The position numbers and the translations under genes were made by a program. Of a stretch of DNA of 8,124 nt, positions 1 to 4,156 are shown one piece after another. Position 1 is the first letter of the stretch. Every line of letters starts with the position of its first letter. This stretch comes from Cyclobacteriaceae bacterium (GTDB lineage Bacteria; Bacteroidota; Bacteroidia; Cytophagales; Cyclobacteriaceae): NCBI GenBank assembly GCA_019751475.1, contig JAIENH010000206.1:1-8124 (forward strand). Direction: 5' to 3'. The notes below the pieces were generated by a model, which saw nothing but the letters and a program-made list of their open reading frames with translations, made no database searches and was not told the origin of the DNA.

Positions 1-47
1 CCGCGTGGCGCGAACTGTTTCCGCATTATTTGTCACTGATCCGGTAA
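1..47 (+). CDS. C-terminal tail of an unidentified plus-strand gene (partial)
   Basis: Frame 3 of the plus strand is open from the window edge and reads AWRELFPHYLSLIR before a TAA stop at 45-47. The composition (aromatic, charged and leucine-rich, like an ordinary protein C-terminus) looks more coding than the other frames. The stop lies 8 nt before the stop of the convergent antitoxin gene, which is a normal tail-to-tail spacing. Fourteen residues are too few to name a family, and the open frame could be chance. The reading also suggests that the space where a toxin partner of the antitoxin would lie is used by another gene. Confidence 0.3.
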   Translation, partial: AWRELFPHYLSLIR

Positions 48-55
48 TGGGACTT

Positions 56-277
56 TTATATCTGCTTTTTCTTTATCGAAGAATGCAATTCATGTTTCAC
101 TTCTTCCCAGGAAAAAAATTTAGTTTGACCGGAGTGGTATGATTCAAGTCTTCTATCCAACTCCTCTTTTTGAGCCTCGGTGAGTGAAATACTCTTTTTA
201 TCCAGACTGTCCCAAATTTTTTTCACTGCCATAATGCGTTCAGCCTCGCTAAGTCGTAAGAGTTCCTCCAATTCCAT
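56..277 (-). CDS. Addiction-module antitoxin, PF09720 (Unstab_antitox) type, apparently without its toxin
   Basis: This is a 73-residue protein with the pattern of the short 'putative addiction module component' antitoxins. It has an N-terminal LSEAERI segment leading into a helix ending WDSL (about residues 9-25), then LTEAQKEELDRRLESY (about 32-47), and a C-terminal SWEEVKHEL (about 56-64). Proteins of this family usually bind and neutralise a ParE/RelE-type ribosome-dependent or gyrase toxin encoded directly downstream and overlapping the stop; that partner role is family knowledge. Here only 55 nt remain to the window edge. The first minus-strand ATG (26-24) opens MRKQFAPR, which does not look like a ParE/RelE start, and the plus strand seems to carry the end of another gene. 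The ATG lies 23 nt after the stop of the methyltransferase gene, so the antitoxin could be cotranscribed with it. The leader is AT-rich, with only imperfect matches to TAnnTTTG. Family assignment is firm; present function is unknown. Confidence 0.85.
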   Translation of the reverse strand: MELEELLRLSEAERIMAVKKIWDSLDKKSISLTEAQKEELDRRLESYHSGQTKFFSWEEVKHELHSSIKKKQI

Positions 278-300
278 GGTTAAATATACAAATTAACTAT

Positions 301-1485
301 TTACTGCTCTGTCGTCTTTGTAGTTATAGCTCTTCGGCTGCCACTATAAAGTTCATACTCCAACAATCTACAATCAAGTTTGGCATTGTAGAATTCTATT
401 CTGCGTGAAGCTTTCAACCCTATCTTCTTGGCCAGATCGAGATTGCCTGTAAAAATATAGCCGGTATAGCCCTGGCATTTCTTCTTCATCATATCACCCA
501 GGCGGGCATAGGTGCTTTCCAGTTCGCTTAATTCTCCCATACGCTCGCCATACTCCGGATTAAAGTAGATAATGCCAGGAGCCGGTGGAATTTCTGTTGC
601 TTCAAAATCACAGACCGAAAATTGAATGAGCGATTCAACACCCGCTGCCGCAGCATTGATCTTCGAAATGTAGATGGCATCTTCGCTGATGTCGGTTGCC
701 GAAATGCTCAGACCGGGCACTTCTTTTATTTGTTCATTCAGCTTTTTGCGCTCGCTTTCATAGAAGTCCTGCTCGAATCCCAACACATGCATAAATCCGT
801 AATCCGACCGAAACAACCCTGGACTTCGGCCCGTAGCCAGTAATGCTGCTTCAATAGCAACAGTGCCTGAACCGCACATCGGATTGACAAAGGGCGCATG
901 ACGATCCCAGTGGGTAGCCATCACCGTGGCTGCAGCAAGCGCTTCCAGCATAGGTGCTTTACCGGGTATCTTTCTGTAGCCGTGCTTGGCGAGAGTCGGG
1001 CCAGAAGTGTCAATAAAAACCTCTGCATCTTCTTCCTTCCAAAACAAATGAATGACGGTGCGATCCAGATTCGGCCCTGAGTCAGGGCGTTGACCTGTTT
1101 CCCTGCGCAGGCGATCGGCAATGGCGTCTTTCACTTTCACGTTTACGAATAAATTATTGTTCACCGTAAAGTGATCTACTGTGCTAGTCACGGTCAGGTA
1201 GCCATCGGCCGGCACAATCTTTTCCCATGGAAATTTCACCAGGGTCTGATAAACATCTTCAGGACGGTTGGATCGAAATTGTTTTAATGAATACAGCACC
1301 TGGCTGGCGCAACGCAAATGCAGATTGAGTTTTATACAATCTGTCAGTGATCCTGTTGTTTCTACACCGGTGGAAAAAAGCCGGTCAACAGTAAATCCCA
1401 ACGTTTCAACTTCTTGCTTCAGATATGGAGCCAACCGTTTATTACACGTAATGATGATGCGGCTGGGCGATTGGAAAACATTCAT
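301..1485 (-). CDS. rlmL: THUMP-domain class I SAM-dependent rRNA methyltransferase, RlmL/YpsC type
   Basis: A 394-residue cytoplasmic RNA methyltransferase. A THUMP RNA-binding region lies at about residues 45-160, followed by a Rossmann-fold methyltransferase domain. The SAM-binding motif I is NPMCGSGTVAIEA (201-213), and an acidic D265 in ATDIS probably contacts the ribose. The N2-guanine methyltransferase motif IV appears as NPEYGER (309-315), where the commoner form is NPPYGER. The conserved C-terminal stretch GYIFTGNLDLAKKIGL (342-357) follows. In Escherichia coli the homologous half of RlmKL makes m2G2445 in 23S rRNA; the same target is an inference here. The length matches stand-alone RlmL/YpsC proteins, and the RlmK half of the fusion is absent. 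The ATG lies 4 nt after the recO stop, which indicates cotranscription and probable translational coupling. The start is supported by the N-terminal RIIITCNKRLAPYLKQEV, typical of the family. Confidence 0.88.
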   Translation of the reverse strand: MNVFQSPSRIIITCNKRLAPYLKQEVETLGFTVDRLFSTGVETTGSLTDCIKLNLHLRCASQVLYSLKQFRSNRPEDVYQTLVKFPWEKIVPADGYLTVTSTVDHFTVNNNLFVNVKVKDAIADRLRRETGQRPDSGPNLDRTVIHLFWKEEDAEVFIDTSGPTLAKHGYRKIPGKAPMLEALAAATVMATHWDRHAPFVNPMCGSGTVAIEAALLATGRSPGLFRSDYGFMHVLGFEQDFYESERKKLNEQIKEVPGLSISATDISEDAIYISKINAAAAGVESLIQFSVCDFEATEIPPAPGIIYFNPEYGERMGELSELESTYARLGDMMKKKCQGYTGYIFTGNLDLAKKIGLKASRRIEFYNAKLDCRLLEYELYSGSRRAITTKTTEQ

Positions 1486-1489
1486 GGTC

Positions 1490-2155
1490 TTACCGTAATA
1501 CTTCTTTTAATACTTCCACCGATCTGATTTCGCCCATGTTTTCAAGATGATTACTATAAAAATGCAGAATGGCCTCCAACAGATTTTTTCTCGCCTCCGC
1601 TGTTATCGACAAGCTGTCTTCCCAGGAGGCTGTGAGCAATTTATCAAGAATTATCAACTCATCGGGGCTTAGCATCCAACTGCTGAATATTTCTTGCGAG
1701 GAGTGTGGGCCAAAGCCCAGGTAGCGACTAAGCTTGATCAAGAACACCAGGTGAAAATTGGCATTGAAAGGTAATTGATCAAATGAAGTGAGAGCATCAA
1801 TCAGGAAGCGGCAAATCTCCTCCGCATGACTTTGGTCTTTTACGGATTTGTTCAGGACTTCATTGATAAACATTCCCACGGCTGACTTGCGCACATCTGT
1901 GTGAAGACCCTGGTACAGATGAATGCACTTAACCTCTTTTACGCGCAGGATGTTTGCATTCTCGCGATGGTACACCACCAAATCAAGCAGCGTGAGCGGT
2001 TGATAGAGTGCTATTTTATTTTTGGCTGATTTGCTTCGCACACCGTTTACGATGTAGCCCTGCAAACCAAACCGTTCGGTAAAAATCGTGACGATGATGG
2101 AGGTCTCCCCGTATTTGGTAAACCGAAAGACGATGCCGCGGGTTTTGTAAAGCAT
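1490..2155 (-). CDS. recO: DNA repair protein RecO
   Basis: A 221-residue recombination mediator. RecO works with RecR (and RecF) to load RecA onto SSB-coated single-stranded DNA at gaps and also anneals complementary strands. The N-terminal OB-fold is recognisable: MLYKTRGIVFRFTKYGETS followed by a strand with FTERFGLQGYIVNGVRS, ending near residue 80. The rest is the helical RecO C-terminal domain, including LYQGLHTDVRKSAVGMFINE and the PNxxFHLVFLIKLSRYLGFGP-like segment around residues 128-150. Only two cysteines are visible (in VKCIHL and EICRF), so the four-cysteine zinc site of some RecO proteins, such as that of Deinococcus, is absent; E. coli RecO also lacks it. The gene starts 28 nt after the tdk stop and ends 4 nt before the methyltransferase start, so it sits in the middle of a compact minus-strand operon. 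Confidence 0.92.
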   Translation of the reverse strand: MLYKTRGIVFRFTKYGETSIIVTIFTERFGLQGYIVNGVRSKSAKNKIALYQPLTLLDLVVYHRENANILRVKEVKCIHLYQGLHTDVRKSAVGMFINEVLNKSVKDQSHAEEICRFLIDALTSFDQLPFNANFHLVFLIKLSRYLGFGPHSSQEIFSSWMLSPDELIILDKLLTASWEDSLSITAEARKNLLEAILHFYSNHLENMGEIRSVEVLKEVLR

Positions 2156-2183
2156 GGAGTGTTCGGAGCGCGGTGGCGACCGA

Positions 2184-2780
2184 TTATTTTTTCCTGTTTT
2201 TCATACCCCGCACAAATGCTTTGCGGCTGCGAGCCTCGTAGGTATCTTTTTCACCCAGCATCACTTGTGAGTTGTTTTCATTCAATCGATACGAGAACGA
2301 AGCCAATTCACCCGTCTCGGCACAGATGGCGTGCACCTTGGTAACAAATTCGGCTACAGCCAAAAGATTGGGCATCGGGCCAAACGGCCTTCCTTCGTAG
2401 TCCATGTCAAGGCCGGCCACGATCACGCGCTTGCCGGTGTTGGCCAGGTGATTGCACACATCCACGATAGCATCATCAAAAAATTGAGCCTCATCAATAC
2501 CGACCACATCGCAGTCGCCTGCGAGCAATAGTATGTCGTTGGCAAACTGCACCGGAGTAGACCGGATTTCCCGTTCTGCGTGCGAAACAATTTTTTCTGC
2601 ATGGTATCGCCTGTCAATAGCAGGCTTAAAAATCTCCACCCGCTGGCGCGCAATGAGGGCCCGGTTCAGTCTTCGGATCAGTTCTTCCGTTTTGCCTGAA
2701 AACATACAGCCACACACTACCTCAATCCAACCGGCACGGTCTTCATTACCACTTTTTCCCAGTTGCGGCTCAATAAACAT
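2184..2780 (-). CDS. tdk: Thymidine kinase (TK1-like, type II)
   Basis: A 198-residue cytosolic kinase that phosphorylates thymidine to dTMP with ATP in the salvage pathway. The Walker A loop is GCMFSGKT (residues 24-31), preceded by GWIEVV. The Walker B/lid region is DEAQFF (96-101), in which E97 is the expected general base. [16 protein letters not shown] (119-134) and the lasso segment with [22 protein letters not shown] follow. Classical TK1 enzymes bind a structural zinc through two CxxC pairs. Here the first pair is C153-A-E-T156 and the second is S185-R-K-A188, so three of four ligands are missing and zinc is probably not bound. The start MFIEPQ plus a short linker before GWIEVV fits Bacteroidota homologues. 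Upstream, TATTTTTA (2810-2803) differs at one position from TAnnTTTG and may be part of its promoter, but no -33 TTG is seen. recO follows after 28 nt. Confidence 0.95.
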   Translation of the reverse strand: MFIEPQLGKSGNEDRAGWIEVVCGCMFSGKTEELIRRLNRALIARQRVEIFKPAIDRRYHAEKIVSHAEREIRSTPVQFANDILLLAGDCDVVGIDEAQFFDDAIVDVCNHLANTGKRVIVAGLDMDYEGRPFGPMPNLLAVAEFVTKVHAICAETGELASFSYRLNENNSQVMLGEKDTYEARSRKAFVRGMKNRKK

Positions 2781-2867
2781 AACGCAAGTTAGCGCAACCC
2801 GCTAAAAATAAAAGATGGCCTTATGAATGAGTGCTCTTGCTGGCCGACAGGTAGTAGTCCCTGCGCT

Positions 2868-3515
2868 TCACGCATTTCCATCCCTCCTGACAATTTCCAT
2901 GTACTGCTTGCCCGCCTCTATCATAGCAGATTGTATTTCCTTCCACGCTGTGGGCATTAGCATGTCAGGCATTGCTGATTGGTTTGTTTGAGCAGTCTTT
3001 ACCTCAGCCAGTCCAAATAAAATCGATTTGGGCGAAAGTAAAGGGTCGTAATTTTTGAATTCTGACAGCACGCTCCTCACGCCCAAATGTTTAAACAAAA
3101 AATATAAGTCGATGTAATCTTTTTTTTCCCGTCTTCCTGTGATGGCATTGAGTTTGAAAGCTGCCAAGTCTTGTAAAGCTGCCAACCGTACTCCTTCTAC
3201 CAATAACACCTCCGATCGAAAGGGGATCATCCAATCATCATACAATTCAATTCGTATGCCATCAATTTCTGCTGAGAGATGATCAGGGCTCACGAAGAAC
3301 TCCGTTGATTTAAAACATGCCATCAATACTTTTCGCAGCCGGTTCTTGTCTGTTTTTTCATTGCTGAAGAAATCAATATCGATTGATTTTCGATGACCCA
3401 ATTGCAGGGCGATGGCCGTGCCACCCACCATTCGGAAAGAGCTAAGCTCCGGTATACCAGTCACTACAGAAGCCAGTCGTAACAAGGCTGGTGTAACTGT
3501 TTCCTTATGAAGCAT
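2868..3515 (-). CDS. AbiEii/AbiGii-type nucleotidyltransferase, toxin-like
   Basis: A 215-residue protein from the ATG at 3515. It shows the minimal nucleotidyltransferase core of the AbiEii family: MVGGTAIALQLGHRKSIDID, in which the GG pair is residues 31-32 and the metal-binding aspartates are D46 and D48, followed by a beta segment IRIELYDDW (about 88-95). The family's later KLNAITGRREKKDYIDL stretch (121-137) supplies K121 and the K132-D133-x-x-D136 signature. In characterised AbiE systems, AbiEii transfers nucleotides (GTP-preferring) and is growth-inhibitory, giving abortive phage defence; related MenA-type enzymes modify tRNA acceptor ends. The target here is unknown. The start overlaps the upstream small gene by 11 nt, which indicates a two-gene module. 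An in-frame TTG 18 nt upstream could extend it by six residues, but ATG followed by LHKETVTP is the usual beginning of this family. It ends 87 nt before tdk. Confidence 0.85.
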   Translation of the reverse strand: MLHKETVTPALLRLASVVTGIPELSSFRMVGGTAIALQLGHRKSIDIDFFSNEKTDKNRLRKVLMACFKSTEFFVSPDHLSAEIDGIRIELYDDWMIPFRSEVLLVEGVRLAALQDLAAFKLNAITGRREKKDYIDLYFLFKHLGVRSVLSEFKNYDPLLSPKSILFGLAEVKTAQTNQSAMPDMLMPTAWKEIQSAMIEAGKQYMEIVRRDGNA

Positions 3516-3774
3516 AATAGCCTGCCGGATCAATGCCTAAAAATAAAAAAGCCATGGCGCGGGTAACAGGACGCATCGTACTAGCATGCAGGATAGCCGA
3601 AACTTTTTCACTTCCATAGTGCCTGATCACCGCATCAATATCGGCTACAGTACCGTATTCAAACACGCGGGGCACCACCCATTCTGGTGCATGAATGAGA
3701 AGCGTTGGAATTTCACTTTCAGCTACATCCCAAAACAATTCTCGTCTTTCTGCTAATTTAGTCATCACGTCCAT
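3505..3774 (-). CDS. DUF6922-like small protein, putative antitoxin partner of the AbiEii-type gene
   Basis: An 89-residue protein if started at the ATG at 3774, or 86 residues from the ATG at 3765. It contains RRELFWDV, then a segment with VVPRVFEYGTVADIDAVIRHYG and a C-terminal TRAMAFLFLGID. This resembles the short DUF6922 proteins often found immediately upstream of AbiEii-like nucleotidyltransferases in Bacteroidota; the assignment is from memory of the pattern. No classical DNA-binding domain is evident, though the helical middle could serve as one. The frame stays open upstream to a GTG at 3861, but that 29-residue extension does not resemble the family. A perfect TAnnTTTG promoter element (3782-3775) abuts the 3774 ATG, so the transcript probably begins next to or within the first codons. 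This favours 3765 or a nearly leaderless 3774. The stop lies inside the start of the nucleotidyltransferase gene (11-nt overlap), pointing to coupled translation. Confidence 0.72.
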   Translation of the reverse strand: MDVMTKLAERRELFWDVAESEIPTLLIHAPEWVVPRVFEYGTVADIDAVIRHYGSEKVSAILHASTMRPVTRAMAFLFLGIDPAGYYAS

Positions 3775-3804
3775 CAAAGATATAAAAGGCTTCTCTAATT
3801 GCAC
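3775..3804 (-). promoter_or_regulatory. Candidate Bacteroidota-type promoter of the DUF6922/AbiEii pair
   Basis: On the minus strand TATCTTTG (3782-3775) matches the Bacteroidota -7 consensus TAnnTTTG exactly. Nineteen nucleotides further upstream is GTG (3804-3802), one mismatch from the -33 TTG. Transcription would start within a few bases of the 3774 and 3765 ATGs, giving a leaderless or nearly leaderless message. An eight-base degenerate match can occur by chance; its position and spacing are what support it. Confidence 0.4.
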
Positions 3805-4105
3805 GTGAAGCCATACCAGGCTTCCTCTGGTACACGCAATAGCAAAATCAGGATTCCGCACCTCGATCTGTGTCTTCCCAGAACCGAAGCTGCACTTTGA
3901 AGTAAATTATGATCTGTGCCGCATGTGTGGACACCGACCACAGTAGTAAAAGTAAACCATTCACTTGTGCCTGAGTACCACCGTTCGGCTACTAAGTCCC
4001 TTGTTTCCGAGTAACAAAAAATTATCTTGAAGGATTGCCAGACCTAAATTTTGATTGTATGAAATGGCCAAGCAAATACCCTACGCCTACCAAGATGATT
4101 ATTCT

Positions 4106-4134
4106 GGCCATTCTCCCGCTACAGCGGGATGACC
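4106..4134. repeat. Palindromic stem-loop element upstream of the amidohydrolase gene
   Basis: TCCCGCT (4114-4120) and AGCGGGA (4123-4129) are perfect inverted copies separated by AC. An outer arm, GGCCA (4106-4110) against TGACC (4130-4134), pairs at four of five positions, with a 3-nt bulge on the left side. No T-run follows on either strand, so it is not a standard intrinsic terminator. The CCCGC...GCGGG core with a flanking ATGACC resembles small dispersed intergenic palindromes seen in many bacterial genomes; that copies occur elsewhere in this genome is an inference. Confidence 0.6.
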
Positions 4135-4156
4135 TTAATTCAAAAATCATAAACAC

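Larger units (their letters stand above)
3775..4156. other. Divergent intergenic region between the toxin-like pair and the exported amidohydrolase
   Basis: This 382-nt stretch has no convincing gene. Its left edge holds the candidate promoter for the minus-strand pair. A minus-strand open stretch of 46 codons without an ATG (3988-3848) encodes a hydrophobic run GLLLLLW and ends at TGA; I could not assign it. On the plus strand a TTG (4027-4029) and TAAATTTTG (4045-4053) are loosely promoter-like for the amidohydrolase, but spacing and sequence are imperfect. The right part holds a palindrome (4114-4129) and a 33-codon open frame (4059-4160) that overlaps the amidohydrolase start. Confidence 0.6.

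Noticed and set aside
1..26. Toxin start (ATG at 26-24, minus strand) behind the PF09720-type antitoxin
   Set aside because: The eight visible residues MRKQFAPR do not resemble a ParE/RelE N-terminus, the spacing is unusual, and the plus strand reads more like coding sequence.
2781..2867. Possible terminator between the nucleotidyltransferase gene and tdk (GGCC...GGCC followed by a T-rich run on the minus strand)
   Set aside because: The stem would be only 4 bp with a loop of about 21 nt, too weak for an intrinsic terminator.
3848..3988. Minus-strand open stretch of 46 codons with a signal-peptide-like run GLLLLLW and a tail KVQLRFWEDTDRGAES
   Set aside because: It has no ATG, only a possible GTG at 3964, and no family resemblance. 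At this length an open frame is expected by chance. It could be a gene relic but cannot be supported.
4106..4134. Palindrome considered as a rho-independent terminator
   Set aside because: No T-run follows the stem on either strand, and on the plus strand it sits in front of a gene rather than behind one.
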